From positions 62,001 through 126,000 of the forward strand of contig CAVPRR010000007.1 in the NCBI GenBank assembly GCA_963707965.1: 64,000 bases of DNA, in the 5' to 3' direction. Positions within the stretch are counted from its first letter, which is position 1; each line of letters begins with the position of its first letter. Both the position numbers and the translations under genes were made by a program. A model generated the notes under the pieces. That model was given only the letters and a program-made list of their open reading frames with translations, had not been told where the DNA came from and did not search any database. Origin of the DNA: VRUE01 sp963707965 (GTDB taxonomy: Bacteria; Actinomycetota; Thermoleophilia; Solirubrobacterales; 70-9). This document shows positions 1 to 10,311 of the stretch, in pieces.

Positions 1-704
1 TCCGCGAAGAAGGCGGGCAGCTTGGAGTTCTCGTTGACCTGGGTCTTCCAGCGACGCGCGATCGGCGCCGTCAGATCCGCCCCGTAGACGACGGGCACCG
101 TTCCCTCGAGGCGGGCTGCGATGCCGGCGGCCCGGATCCGCAGATCCGCCGTGCACTGCTCCAGGAAGGCCGCCGCGGCATCGAGCTCGGTGTGGATCCG
201 CGGCGCAGCACCGGCCAGCGCCGCGACCTCGGTGGCCGTAACAAACATGTAGGCGACCGCGGCTCGCGGCTGCAGGATGCCCGGCAGGCCGACCACAGGG
301 ACGCCGGCCGCGCGCGCGGCCTCCACCAGCTCGCCGCCGGTGCTGACGACCACGCGCTCCGCGCCGAGCGCCTCGGCGGCGGAAAAGCAGGCAAGCGTCT
401 CCTCGGTGTTCCCCGAATAGCTGACGCAGAGCACGGTCCACTCGGGCGTCGCCCAGATCGGCAGCTCATAGCCGCGCACGGTGAGCAGCGGTCGGGTGAC
501 GCGGTCGCCGAGCGCCGCGGCTGCGAGGTCGCCGCCGATCGCCGAGCCCCCCATCCCGCAAACCATCAGGCCGGCGGACTCGACCGCGTGGAGGCCGGCG
601 GACTCGACCGCCAGGAGCCCAGCGGACTCGACCCGCCACAGCGCGTCGCGCAGGTGGTCCGGAATGGCGAGAACGTCGTCAAGCATCCGCCGGAACTCTT
701 TCAT
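1..704 (-). CDS. Bifunctional phosphoglucose/phosphomannose isomerase family protein (SIS domain), 3' end cut by window edge
   Basis: About 234 N-terminal residues are present and the frame stays open to base 1, so the C-terminus lies outside. Two SIS-domain signatures are visible: GMGGSAIGGD at residues 50-59 and SYSGNTEET near residue 95. The last visible residues (TQVNENSKLPAFF) resemble the active-site stretch of bacterial phosphoglucose/phosphomannose isomerases. Family role: interconversion of fructose-6-P with glucose-6-P or mannose-6-P, supplying sugar nucleotides. The ATG at 704 overlaps the end of the upstream nucleotidyltransferase by 26 bases, implying co-transcription. Odd: residues 25-46 are three copies of an eight-residue unit (VESAGLxA) just before the first SIS motif. 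Substrate specificity cannot be told from this fragment. Confidence 0.8.
   Translation of the reverse strand, partial: MKEFRRMLDDVLAIPDHLRDALWRVESAGLLAVESAGLHAVESAGLMVCGMGGSAIGGDLAAAALGDRVTRPLLTVRGYELPIWATPEWTVLCVSYSGNTEETLACFSAAEALGAERVVVSTGGELVEAARAAGVPVVGLPGILQPRAAVAYMFVTATEVAALAGAAPRIHTELDAAAAFLEQCTADLRIRAAGIAARLEGTVPVVYGADLTAPIARRWKTQVNENSKLPAFFA
567..632. repeat. 24-bp in-frame tandem repeat, about 2.75 copies
   Basis: Copies begin at 632, 608 and 584 read on the minus strand. Each encodes V-E-S-A-G-L plus two residues in the sugar isomerase. The unit length keeps the reading frame. Copies differ by a few bases, so the duplication is not brand new. Confidence 0.85.
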
Positions 705-1668
705 TCAAGGCGACGACCGCGCGGTCGAGCGCCGCGCCCGCGGCAACCTCAACGCCGGGTGAGAGAATCGAGCGACCGATCCGCGCCCCCTCGCCGACCG
801 TGCAGCCGCCGAGCAGAATCGATTCCCGCACCTCACAACCGGGCCCGATCCGGCAGCCCGGGCCGAGCACGGCGCGGGGACCGATCTTGGCGTCCGCGGC
901 CACGTCCGCGCCGTCCCCGATGAGCACCCCCGGCGCGGTGGGCTCGACCCGCGTCTCCACCCGGCCCTCCAGGATGTCCCAGCTCGCCTGCAGGTAGCGC
1001 TCCGGCGTCCCGATGTCCATCCAGTAGCCGTCGAGCCGGAGCCCGAACAGGCCCGCGCCGACCAGCCGCGGGAAGACGTCGCGCTCGATCGAGACGTTCT
1101 CCCCGGCCGGGACGAGGTCCAGCACCGAGCGCTCCAGCACGTACATCCCGGCGTTGATCTCTCCGGGGGCCTCCTCGCCGGTCTTCTCGGTGAACTCCAA
1201 GACCTCTCCGTCCGCTGCGGTGCGCACCAACCCGTAGGCCGAGGAGTCCTCGACCGGGTGCAGCCCGAGCGTCGCCCGCGCCTCATGCTCTTCGTGGGCG
1301 CGCAGGAGCGCGGTCAGGTCGAGGTCGGTGAGAACGTCGCCGTTGAGCGCCAGGAAGCGGTCGTCGAGGTGGTCCCCGAGCTCGTCGGCGGCAAAGCGGA
1401 TCGCACCGGCGGTGCCGCGCGGCTCGGGCTCGACCGCGTAGCGGATCCGGAGTCCCGCCCGCTCCTCCTCGCCACGGAGCGCCTCGCGCAGCACGTCCGG
1501 CAGGAAGCCGCAGGCCAGGACCACCTCGGTGACCCCGTGGCCCGCCAGCCACTCGATCATGTGGGCGAGAAAGGGGCGGTCGACGAGGGTCAGCGCCGGC
1601 TTGGGGATGGACTCGGTGAGCGGCCTAAGCCGCGTCCCCTCCCCACCGACTAAGACGATTGCCTGCAT
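679..1668 (-). CDS. Sugar-phosphate nucleotidyltransferase (mannose-1-P guanylyltransferase-like)
   Basis: 329 residues. The N-terminal nucleotidyltransferase domain opens with the signature VGGEGTRLRPLT (about 7-18). The C-terminal third is a left-handed beta-helix of hexapeptide repeats (VLIGDGADV, KIGPRAVLG and similar, from about residue 247). This architecture fits GDP-mannose or NDP-glucose pyrophosphorylases, which make NDP-sugar from sugar-1-phosphate and NTP. Neighbours favour sugar-nucleotide supply for surface polysaccharide: a sugar isomerase follows with a 26-base overlap and a UDP-sugar dehydrogenase precedes. Its ATG directly follows the dehydrogenase stop (TGA-ATG). Which nucleotide and sugar are used is not decided by visible motifs. 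Confidence 0.85.
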   Translation of the reverse strand: MQAIVLVGGEGTRLRPLTESIPKPALTLVDRPFLAHMIEWLAGHGVTEVVLACGFLPDVLREALRGEEERAGLRIRYAVEPEPRGTAGAIRFAADELGDHLDDRFLALNGDVLTDLDLTALLRAHEEHEARATLGLHPVEDSSAYGLVRTAADGEVLEFTEKTGEEAPGEINAGMYVLERSVLDLVPAGENVSIERDVFPRLVGAGLFGLRLDGYWMDIGTPERYLQASWDILEGRVETRVEPTAPGVLIGDGADVAADAKIGPRAVLGPGCRIGPGCEVRESILLGGCTVGEGARIGRSILSPGVEVAAGAALDRAVVALNERVPADA

Positions 1669-2982
1669 TCAGTCGGCGGTTGCCGGGGATGCCGCGCCCT
1701 CGGACGCTCGGCCGATCCCCTCGTACTCGAAGCCCGCCGCGCGGACCACCTCGCCGTTGAGGAAGTTTCGGCCGTCGATGATCAGCGGGCGGGCCATCCG
1801 CTCCGCGGCGGCGCTCCAATCGAGCTCGGCGAACTCGGGCCACTCGGTGACCAGCACGGCCGCGTCGGCCGCGTCCAGCGCCTCCAACGCCGAGTCGCAC
1901 ATCTCAACCTCGGGCATCTCCCCTTTCGCACGCTCCATCGCGACCGGATCGTAGGCGCTGACCGTCGCCCCCTCGCCGTGCAGGCGCGCGGCAAGCACGA
2001 GGCTGGACGCCCCTCGCATGTCATCGGTGTTCGGCTTGAAGGCAAGTCCGAGCAGCGCAACGCGCTTCCCCACCAGCGATCCGAGCTGCGCGGTGAGCTT
2101 CTTGATGACACGACGCTTCTGGAGCTCGTTCACCTCGATCACCGCGTTGAGGAGCTGGAAGTGGTAACCGGAGTTGGCGGCAAGCTGCTTGAGCGCCGAC
2201 ACATCCTTGCTGAAGCACGAGCCCCCCCATCCCAGGCCGGCCTGGAGGAACTTCGGCCCGATTCGATCGTCGAGGCCGACTCCGTGGGCGACATCGCTCA
2301 CGTCGGCGCCGACCTCCTCGCAGACGTTGGCGATCTCGTTGACGAAGGAGATCTTGGCGGCGAGGAACGCGTTGGACGCCAGCTTGATCATCTCGGCGCT
2401 CGTGACGTCGGTCCTCACCCGTCCCCCGTCGAGGGGCGCGTACAGCTCTTCGACCAGGTCCCCGGCCTCCTCGTCTCCCGGGTCCGCGCCGATCACGACG
2501 CGGTCCGGATTCAGGAAGTCGTGAACGGCGCTGCCCTCCTTCAGGAACTCCGGACAGGAGACGTAGGGGACGCCGCTCAGGTCGCGCTTGATGGCGGCTC
2601 CCGTGCCCGCCGGCACCGTGCTCTTCATCACCAGCACGTGATCGCCGCCGGCGCGCAGCTCCCCGACCACGGAGCGGACACGCGAGAGGTCGGCGTCCCC
2701 GGAGTGGGTCGGCGGCGTGTCGACGCAGACGAAGAGCAGCCGAGCGGAGTCCAGCAGCTCCCCCATATCCGTGGTGAAGGTGATGCGCTCGGCATTTCGC
2801 GCCAGCAGCTCATCGAGCCCCGGCTCATGAATCGCCGTCTCGCCGCGCGAGAGCCCCGCAACCTTCTCGGGGACGATGTCGCGCGCCACGACCCGGTGGC
2901 CGAGCTCGGCGAAGCAGGTGGCGGTGACCAACCCCACCCATCCGACCCCGATCACGCCGATTGTCTCTCCGTCTGCATTCAT
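1669..2982 (-). CDS. UDP-glucose/GDP-mannose 6-dehydrogenase family protein
   Basis: 437 residues, the normal family length. The N-terminal Rossmann motif GVGWVGLVTATCFAELGH (about 12-29) binds NAD. The catalytic cysteine is Cys256 in GGSCFSKD, and Lys200 in the SAEMIKLASNAF helix is the usual active-site lysine. The family oxidises the C6 hydroxyl of a nucleotide sugar to a carboxylate (UDP-glucuronate or GDP-mannuronate) with two NAD+. Its start overlaps the stop of the preceding LCP gene by four bases (ATGA) and its stop abuts the next start, so it sits in an operon for acidic surface-polymer precursors. UDP-glucose is the most likely substrate, by family frequency only. Confidence 0.9.
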   Translation of the reverse strand: MNADGETIGVIGVGWVGLVTATCFAELGHRVVARDIVPEKVAGLSRGETAIHEPGLDELLARNAERITFTTDMGELLDSARLLFVCVDTPPTHSGDADLSRVRSVVGELRAGGDHVLVMKSTVPAGTGAAIKRDLSGVPYVSCPEFLKEGSAVHDFLNPDRVVIGADPGDEEAGDLVEELYAPLDGGRVRTDVTSAEMIKLASNAFLAAKISFVNEIANVCEEVGADVSDVAHGVGLDDRIGPKFLQAGLGWGGSCFSKDVSALKQLAANSGYHFQLLNAVIEVNELQKRRVIKKLTAQLGSLVGKRVALLGLAFKPNTDDMRGASSLVLAARLHGEGATVSAYDPVAMERAKGEMPEVEMCDSALEALDAADAAVLVTEWPEFAELDWSAAAERMARPLIIDGRNFLNGEVVRAAGFEYEGIGRASEGAASPATAD

Positions 2983-4601
2983 CGCTGCGCCCTCCGCTGT
3001 CTCGGCTTCCTGTTGGGGATTATCACCTTGGCCGACCGCGCGATCCCAACCATCTGGTCGTTGGTGAGCACCTGCAGCAGGCTGTTGGAGATCCAGTAGA
3101 CGTTGTCGCCCCGCTGCCAGGCGATCATCTTGACTCTGTCTCCGTCGACGAAGATCTCATAGTCGCGGCCGCGGATCGTCTTCGTCAGGCTGGGGCTGGA
3201 GAGAATCGGAGGGTCCAGCCAGCCCCGGATGCCCTGCATGCCGAAGTAGTGGACGCCGTCGGGCAGTTCCATCGCCAGCACCATCCGGTAGGCGGCGTGC
3301 CTCTTGCCGCTGGTGTCCCTGAAGTGGTAGACGCGCGGGTCCTGGACGTGGAAATAGCTGTTGCTTTCCACGTAGGCGGCGCCCGCCGGGAGACGGGTCG
3401 GATAGAAGACCGGAAAGCCGGCACCCACCTTGCGGGCAGCGATCTTGGCCTCCAGCTCACCCGCTTCCGCGGCCGGCACCAGCCCGTCGTCGCCAGGAGG
3501 CTTCGGCTTGACGAGATCCGGCTTCGCCCGGCGCCCGCGATGCCGCTTCTTCTTGTTCTTCTTCTTCGAACTGGACTTGCCTTCGGCTTCGTCCAGGGAG
3601 CCACGTGGGCCGCCACTCGCTTCGATCCCGAGGAACTTGTCGACCGCTTCGGAAATTGCGGCGGGAGTCGCGTAGACGAAGCTGGGCCCGAGTTCGGCCG
3701 GGAAGTGAACCTCCTTGATCGCCGCATTGCGCGAGGCGACGAACAGTTTCAGGACTTCGAGCATCGTCTCCTTGTCGCTGATGTCGGAGGTCGTGTACTG
3801 GGTGAAGATGTCGATCAGTTCGTTTCGATCGAGTATCAGCTGGTCCAGCGGCACCCGCTGCCGCGCGTCGCTGAGGAAGTCCTGCTGTCGCGCCGCGCGG
3901 ACCACGTCTGTGTCCGTGTGGCGGTAGCGGACGTACTGCAGCGCCTTCTTCCCGCAGAGCAGCTGGTAGCCGGGCTGGACGTTGATTTCCGCGTACTCCT
4001 GGGAGGCCGGCAGGCCGACGTTGGAGTGGTAGTAACGGCGGTCGACGTCGACGTACACGCAATCGATCGCGTCGACAGCCCGCACGAATCCGAGGTAGTC
4101 GACGTTGACGACGTGGTTGATCGGCAGTCCGGTCAGTTCCCTGACCACCCGCAGGGCCAGTTTCGGGCCGCCGTAGGCGTAGGCGGCGTTGAACTTTTCC
4201 GTCCCGTAGCCGGGGATTTCGACCTTGAGGTCACGCGGGATCGACATCAGCGCGATCGCGTTGCGGTCCGGGTCCAGCCGCAGCAGGATGGTCGTATCGG
4301 AGCGCCCTGGGTCTTCGGGTTCGCTCGCCCTCTTGTCGGAGCCGAGGATGAGGATGTTCTCCGGCTCGCCGCCCTGCGTCTGCGCCAGGAAGCGCTTGAC
4401 CTTGCGCTCCAGCTTGCTGTTGTGGGACAGCGCCTTGGCGATGCTGTCGATGTAGAGGAGGATGCTGGTCGAGGTCGCCGCCGCGCTGGCGCTGATGATG
4501 ACCAACGAGGCGAGCGTGAAGCGCCACCAGTAGCGCCTCGGCTTCGGCGGCGGCTCGTGATCGCCGCTGGGCGGGGGCTTCTTGAACGTGGGCTCAATCA
4601 T
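2979..4601 (-). CDS. LytR-CpsA-Psr (LCP) family cell-envelope polymer transferase
   Basis: 540 residues. A short basic N-tail is followed by one membrane helix at about 28-50, then the LCP domain from about residue 82 (ILILGSDKR). Conserved pyrophosphate-contacting residues are visible: R100-S-D102 in GRSDTT and R123-D124 in SIPRDLK. LCP proteins move polymers from undecaprenyl-pyrophosphate to peptidoglycan or arabinogalactan outside the membrane. After the domain comes a Lys/Arg-rich linker (SSSKKKNKKK) and a C-terminal region of about 190 residues that I do not recognise. The gene overlaps M20 upstream by 8 bases and the dehydrogenase downstream by 4. Confidence 0.88.
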   Translation of the reverse strand: MIEPTFKKPPPSGDHEPPPKPRRYWWRFTLASLVIISASAAATSTSILLYIDSIAKALSHNSKLERKVKRFLAQTQGGEPENILILGSDKRASEPEDPGRSDTTILLRLDPDRNAIALMSIPRDLKVEIPGYGTEKFNAAYAYGGPKLALRVVRELTGLPINHVVNVDYLGFVRAVDAIDCVYVDVDRRYYHSNVGLPASQEYAEINVQPGYQLLCGKKALQYVRYRHTDTDVVRAARQQDFLSDARQRVPLDQLILDRNELIDIFTQYTTSDISDKETMLEVLKLFVASRNAAIKEVHFPAELGPSFVYATPAAISEAVDKFLGIEASGGPRGSLDEAEGKSSSKKKNKKKRHRGRRAKPDLVKPKPPGDDGLVPAAEAGELEAKIAARKVGAGFPVFYPTRLPAGAAYVESNSYFHVQDPRVYHFRDTSGKRHAAYRMVLAMELPDGVHYFGMQGIRGWLDPPILSSPSLTKTIRGRDYEIFVDGDRVKMIAWQRGDNVYWISNSLLQVLTNDQMVGIARSAKVIIPNRKPRQRRAQR

Positions 4602-5685
4602 CGGCCGCCCGATCCGGAAGCGAGCGCAGGAACGATTCGAGCGTTTGCCGGTAGGTCTCCAGCGACTGCACCGACACCCACTCCTGCGGGCCGTGGTGCC
4701 CCCCGCCCGCCGGGCCGAACTCGACCGCCGGGACTCCGACCCTCAGAAACGAGACCGCGTCGGATGCACCGTCGCGTCCCACGCTCATCGGCTCGCCGCC
4801 CTGGTGGGCGGACGCGGCCCGGCTCAGGCCCCGCACGAAGGGGGACTGGCGGTCCACCACCGCCGGCGGCCGGGAGAAGAGAGAGGTCACGTCGACGTCC
4901 GTAATGTCGCGAAGCTGGTCGAGGATGGCAGCGGGATCCTGATCGGGTAGGTAACGGATATCGACGTCGATCACGCATCGGTCGGGCACCTTGTTGAGCG
5001 CATCCCCACCCAGGATCCGGCCAAGATTGATCGAGGGGCGGTCGAAGAGCTCCGAGCTGTGCCGTGCGAACGGTAGCGACTCGATACTGCGGAAAACGTC
5101 GTATGCCTTCAGCACGGCGTTGTCGCCCAGCCACGGGGTTGCCCCGTGCGCAGCGACCCCGCTCACCTCCATCCGCACCGCCAGGACGCCCTTGGCCTCG
5201 ACGCCGATCTGCAGGTCGGTCGGCTCGCCGGTGATCGCGAAGTCCCCGAGGAAGCCGCTGTCGACGAGGTGGTCGCTGCCGCGGTCGGCCTCCTCCTCAG
5301 ACTCCTCGTCGCCGACGATCCCCAGCCGTACCCTCACCCCATCCTGCTCCCGCATGGCGGCGGTGGTCAGCAGCATCGCCGCAAGCGCCCCCTTCATGTC
5401 GTAGGCGCCGCGGCCGTAGAGGCGATCGCCGTCGAGGTGCGGGTCGAACTGCCCGGGCCGGCCGGGCACGACGTCGAGGTGACCGTGCAGGATCACCGTC
5501 GGCGCGTTCGCCGGCCCCACCTCGGCCCGCAGCACAGGCAGGCCCCGCACCTCCTCGTCGGAGGCCTGGATCCCGCGCGCCTCCAGCCAGCCCTTGACGA
5601 ATCCGGCCGCCTCCAGGACCGCCTCGGGTTCAGACGTGTCGTAGCCGATCAGCCGGGTGGCGAGCGCTACGAGCTCCCCGCTCAT
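4594..5685 (-). CDS. M20 family metallopeptidase (ArgE/DapE/ACY1 type)
   Basis: 363 residues. Di-zinc site motifs are complete at the N-side: HGHLDVVP (His69, Asp71), GRGAYDMKG (Asp96) and GDEESEEE (Glu127/Glu128). The middle part is a dimerisation insert typical of DapE/ArgE. The family removes acyl groups from amino acids or dipeptides; candidates include N-succinyl-diaminopimelate and N-acetylornithine, but the substrate cannot be read from the sequence. The ATG overlaps the LCP start region by 8 bases and the atpC stop by 4 (ATGA), so it is the first gene after the ATP synthase operon. A cell-wall role is suggested only by its position. Confidence 0.85.
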   Translation of the reverse strand: MSGELVALATRLIGYDTSEPEAVLEAAGFVKGWLEARGIQASDEEVRGLPVLRAEVGPANAPTVILHGHLDVVPGRPGQFDPHLDGDRLYGRGAYDMKGALAAMLLTTAAMREQDGVRVRLGIVGDEESEEEADRGSDHLVDSGFLGDFAITGEPTDLQIGVEAKGVLAVRMEVSGVAAHGATPWLGDNAVLKAYDVFRSIESLPFARHSSELFDRPSINLGRILGGDALNKVPDRCVIDVDIRYLPDQDPAAILDQLRDITDVDVTSLFSRPPAVVDRQSPFVRGLSRAASAHQGGEPMSVGRDGASDAVSFLRVGVPAVEFGPAGGGHHGPQEWVSVQSLETYRQTLESFLRSLPDRAADD

Positions 5686-6092
5686 CCCTGCGCAATGGCG
5701 AGGAAGGCTTCTGTCCGGGCACGATCTTTCTCCGCGCGCGCCCGCTTGCCGCTGCCCTCCTCGGACTCGGCCATGCGCTGTTCCGCGTCGGCGAGCTGCT
5801 CTTTCAGCACCGCGGCATCCAGGTCCTCCGGTGCGATCGCCTCCTCGACCAGCAGGCGTGCCCGGTTGCCGAAGACCTGCATCCAGCCGTGAGCCTGCGC
5901 GAAGCGCTTCGTCTCGGACCCGTCCATCTGCAGGCGCAGCTCCGCCGGGCGCAGCGAGGCCAGCAGCGGTGCGTGGTTGGCGAGGATGCCGATCGCGCCC
6001 GTCGTGGTGCGGGTGGAAACCTGACGGACCGCGCCGCGGAAGACCTCGCCCTCGGGGGTGAGGACCTCGACCTCGAAGCTGTGCTCAGGCAT
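5682..6092 (-). CDS. atpC: ATP synthase F1 subunit epsilon
   Basis: 136 residues, the usual epsilon length. It starts SFEVEVLTPEGEVFRGAVRQV, the standard N-terminal beta-sandwich opening, and contains GAIGILANHAPLLASLRP. The C-terminal part is a charged helical hairpin (LADAEQRMAESEEGSGKRARAEKDRAR). Epsilon sits on the central stalk and inhibits ATP hydrolysis. It is the last atp gene, but its stop overlaps the next start by four bases, so transcription and translation probably continue into envelope genes. It is separated from atpD by an unusually long 156-base gap filled by a hairpin and a 58-bp tandem duplication. Confidence 0.96.
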   Translation of the reverse strand: MPEHSFEVEVLTPEGEVFRGAVRQVSTRTTTGAIGILANHAPLLASLRPAELRLQMDGSETKRFAQAHGWMQVFGNRARLLVEEAIAPEDLDAAVLKEQLADAEQRMAESEEGSGKRARAEKDRARTEAFLAIAQG

Positions 6093-6122
6093 AACCGCCC
6101 TCTACCCCCACGCTGAGACTGG

Positions 6123-6149
6123 ATTTGTACATGCAGGGGACGTACAAAT
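6123..6149. other. Perfect 8-bp inverted repeat (hairpin) between atpD and atpC
   Basis: ATTTGTAC at 6123-6130 and GTACAAAT at 6142-6149 flank an 11-base loop. It is AT-richer than its surroundings and lies about 30 bases before the atpC start. It could be a processing or attenuation site setting epsilon dosage; no U-tract follows. Confidence 0.5.
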
Positions 6150-6260
6150 GCAGTCTCAACCGGGGGATGTGGGTGTCGTCGGCCATTGCGTCAGCCATCT
6201 GTCAAATGCAGTCTCGACCGAAGGATCCGGGTGTCGTCGGCCGTCTCGTCAGCCATCTGC
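6145..6260. repeat. 58-bp tandem duplication covering the atpD stop codon
   Basis: Two copies begin at 6145 and 6203 with CAAATGCAGTCTC and end in GTCAGCCATCTG. The second copy contains the last codons and TGA of atpD (6249-6251). The first copy is its duplicate downstream of the gene. Copies differ at roughly ten positions. Confidence 0.85.
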
Positions 6261-7688
6261 CGGGGTGCCGTCGGCGGTCACCTGGTCGATGCCGCCCTTC
6301 ATGTAGAAGTCGCCCTCCGGGCGATCGTCGTGCTCGCCATCGAGGATCTCGCGGAAGCCGCGCACGGTCTCGGCCACCGGCACGTACTCGCCGCTGCGAC
6401 CCGTGAACTGCTCGGCGACGAAGAACGGCTGCGAGAGGAAGCGCTCGATCTTGCGTGCCCGGGAGACCGTCTGCTTGTCCTCGTCGGAGAGCTCGTCGAT
6501 GCCGAGGATGGCGATGATGTCCTGCAGCTCCTTGTAGCGCTGCAGGACTTCCTGGACCTCGGTCGCCGTGCGGTAGTGGTCCTCGCCGACGACGTCGGGC
6601 TTGAGGATCGTCGAGGTCGAGTCGAGTGGGTCCACCGCCGGGTAGATCCCCTTCTCGGAGATCGCCCGCGAGAGCGTGGTGGTCGCGTTGAGATGCGCGA
6701 ACACCGAAGCCGGGGCGGGGTCCGTGAGGTCATCCGCAGGCACGTAGATCGCCTGCACGGAGGTCACCGAGCCACGCGAGGTCGAGGTGATCCGCTCCTG
6801 CAGCCCGCCCATCTCCGTCTCCAGGGTGGGCTGGTAGCCGACCGCGGAGGGCATCCGGCCGAGCAGGGCCGAGACCTCCGAGCCCGCCTGGACGAAACGG
6901 AAGATGTTGTCGATGAACAGCAGCACGTCCTGGCCGCCCTGCTCGCGAAAGTATTCGGCCATCGTCAGGCCGGAGAGGGCGACCCGCAGGCGCGCGCCCG
7001 GCGGCTCGTTCATCTGACCGAAGACGAGCATCGTCTTGTCGATGACGCCCGACTCTTTCATCTCGAGCCAGAGGTCGTTGCCCTCGCGCGAGCGCTCGCC
7101 GACGCCGCAGAAGGCCGAGAGTCCTTCGTGCTCTTCGCCGATGTTGCGGATCAGCTCCTGGATCAGCACCGTCTTGCCCACGCCGGCGCCCCCGAACAGC
7201 CCCACCTTGCCGCCCTTGGCGTATGGGGCCAGCAGGTCGATCACCTTGATCCCCGTCTCGAGGATCTCCTGGGTCGGGGTCAGTTCCTCGACGCTGGGCG
7301 CCGGGCGGTGGATCGGCCAGCGCTCCTGCGCCTCCACCGGCTCGCCGAGGTCGATCGGCTCGCCGAGCAGGTTGAAGATGCGGCCCAGCGTCTCCTCCCC
7401 AACCGGAACCGTGATCGGCCCGCCCGTGTCGGTCACCCTGTCGCCGCGCTGCAGGCCGTCGGTGGCGTCCATCGCCACGGTGCGCACCCGGTCGTCGCCG
7501 AGGTGCTGCTGCACCTCGCAGACCAGTTCGGTCGCCTCGCGATCCTCGTCGCCGGCCATCTCGATCTTCACCGCCGAGTAGATCGCCGGCAGCTTGTCCG
7601 GGAAGACGGCATCGACGACGACGCCGGTCACCTGCTCGACCCTGCCGACGTTTGCTCCCGCGGTTCCGTTCTTGTTGCTCTCAGCCAT
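6249..7688 (-). CDS. atpD: ATP synthase F1 subunit beta
   Basis: 479 residues. Walker A GGAGVGKT is at 166-173, Walker B-like VLLFIDNIF and the signature PSAVGYQPTLETEMG are present, as is the DELSDEDK C-terminal region. It is the catalytic subunit making ATP from ADP and phosphate. The start is the ATG at 7688, preceded by AAAAGGAACC as ribosome site. It lies between atpG (29-base gap) and atpC. The N-terminus carries about 10 extra polar residues (ESNKNGTAGAN). Its stop lies inside the second copy of a 58-bp duplication. Confidence 0.98.
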   Translation of the reverse strand: MAESNKNGTAGANVGRVEQVTGVVVDAVFPDKLPAIYSAVKIEMAGDEDREATELVCEVQQHLGDDRVRTVAMDATDGLQRGDRVTDTGGPITVPVGEETLGRIFNLLGEPIDLGEPVEAQERWPIHRPAPSVEELTPTQEILETGIKVIDLLAPYAKGGKVGLFGGAGVGKTVLIQELIRNIGEEHEGLSAFCGVGERSREGNDLWLEMKESGVIDKTMLVFGQMNEPPGARLRVALSGLTMAEYFREQGGQDVLLFIDNIFRFVQAGSEVSALLGRMPSAVGYQPTLETEMGGLQERITSTSRGSVTSVQAIYVPADDLTDPAPASVFAHLNATTTLSRAISEKGIYPAVDPLDSTSTILKPDVVGEDHYRTATEVQEVLQRYKELQDIIAILGIDELSDEDKQTVSRARKIERFLSQPFFVAEQFTGRSGEYVPVAETVRGFREILDGEHDDRPEGDFYMKGGIDQVTADGTPADG

Positions 7689-7717
7689 TGGTTCCTTTTC
7701 TCAATCGAGCTTAGTAA

Positions 7718-8638
7718 CTATCCAAGCGCCTCAGCGCCGGCGACTACCTCCAGGATCTCCTGCGTGATCTCCGCCTGCCTGGCCCGGTTCATCTCCAGGG
7801 TCAGGTCGTCCATCATCGTTTCCGCGTTCTCCGCGGCGTTGCGCATCGCGGTCATCCGCGCCCCCAGCTCGGAGGCGGCGGACTCCAGCAGCGCCCGGTA
7901 CACGGAGATGTTCACGTACTCGGGGATCAGCTGCGCGAGCAGCTCCTCGGCGTCCGGCTCGTAGATCCAGAGCGCCCGGCTGTGCGCCTTCTCGATCTCG
8001 GTTTCCTCGGCGTCCTGCTGCTCGTCCTCGACCCCCTCGCCGATCACGTCGGCCTGCTGCAGCGGCAGCAGCGTCTGCCGCCAGACGTGCTGGGTCAGCG
8101 GCGAGACATAGCGGTTGTAGACGAGCTCGACCCGATCCAGCTCCTCGTCGACGTAGCGCGCGGTCAGCTCCTCGCCGATCTCGCGGGCGTTGGCGAAGCC
8201 GGGACGATCGGTGAAGCCGACGTAGGAAGTGCGGAGGTCCTGCTTGCGAAAGGTGAGGGCGGACACCCCCTTGCGGCCGACCGCCGAGAAGGCGACCTCG
8301 GCTCCCCGCTCCCGCAGCTCGTTGCGCAGCCGCAGACCGTCGCGAATGATGTTGGTGTTGAAGGCGCCGGCGAGGCCGCGATCGCCCGTGACCAGGACGA
8401 CGCCGACCCTGCGCACGTCGGTGCGCTCGACCAGCACCGGCACGCGCGGGATCCCGCCGGCCTGCTCGGCCGCACGGCGCGTCAGCTTGCGCATGCCCTG
8501 CGCGTAGGGCCGCAGCTGCTCGATCCGCTGCTCGGCGCGTCGCAGCCGGGCAGCGGCCACCATCTCCATCGCCCGCGTGATCTTGTTGATGTTCTTGATC
8601 GACGCGATCCGGTTCTTTACGTCCTTCTGGGAAGCCAT
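7718..8638 (-). CDS. atpG: ATP synthase F1 subunit gamma
   Basis: 306 residues, normal length. The N-terminal helix KNRIASIKNINKITRAMEMV and the C-terminal helix with MRNAAENAETMMDDL and NRARQAEITQEI are the two coiled-coil arms that turn inside the alpha-beta ring. VTGDRGLAGAFN is the typical central motif. An acidic stretch around residues 203-215 (GVEDEQQDAEETEIE) is longer than in many homologues. Between atpA (25-base gap) and atpD. Confidence 0.97.
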   Translation of the reverse strand: MASQKDVKNRIASIKNINKITRAMEMVAAARLRRAEQRIEQLRPYAQGMRKLTRRAAEQAGGIPRVPVLVERTDVRRVGVVLVTGDRGLAGAFNTNIIRDGLRLRNELRERGAEVAFSAVGRKGVSALTFRKQDLRTSYVGFTDRPGFANAREIGEELTARYVDEELDRVELVYNRYVSPLTQHVWRQTLLPLQQADVIGEGVEDEQQDAEETEIEKAHSRALWIYEPDAEELLAQLIPEYVNISVYRALLESAASELGARMTAMRNAAENAETMMDDLTLEMNRARQAEITQEILEVVAGAEALG

Positions 8639-8663
8639 GGTCTAGCTGAGCCGGAGAGCGGCC

Positions 8664-10292
<1,629 letters not shown>

Positions 10293-10311
10293 TGGGGTGC
10301 TCTATTCCTCC

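Noticed and set aside
2961..4904. Long plus-strand open frame of 647 codons opposite the LCP gene
   Set aside because: It is a high-GC antisense frame over a clear LCP protein; Val/Asp/His-rich composition and no motifs.
6186..7964. 592-codon plus-strand frame opposite atpD
   Set aside because: Antisense shadow of atpD; no recognisable family and no ribosome site.
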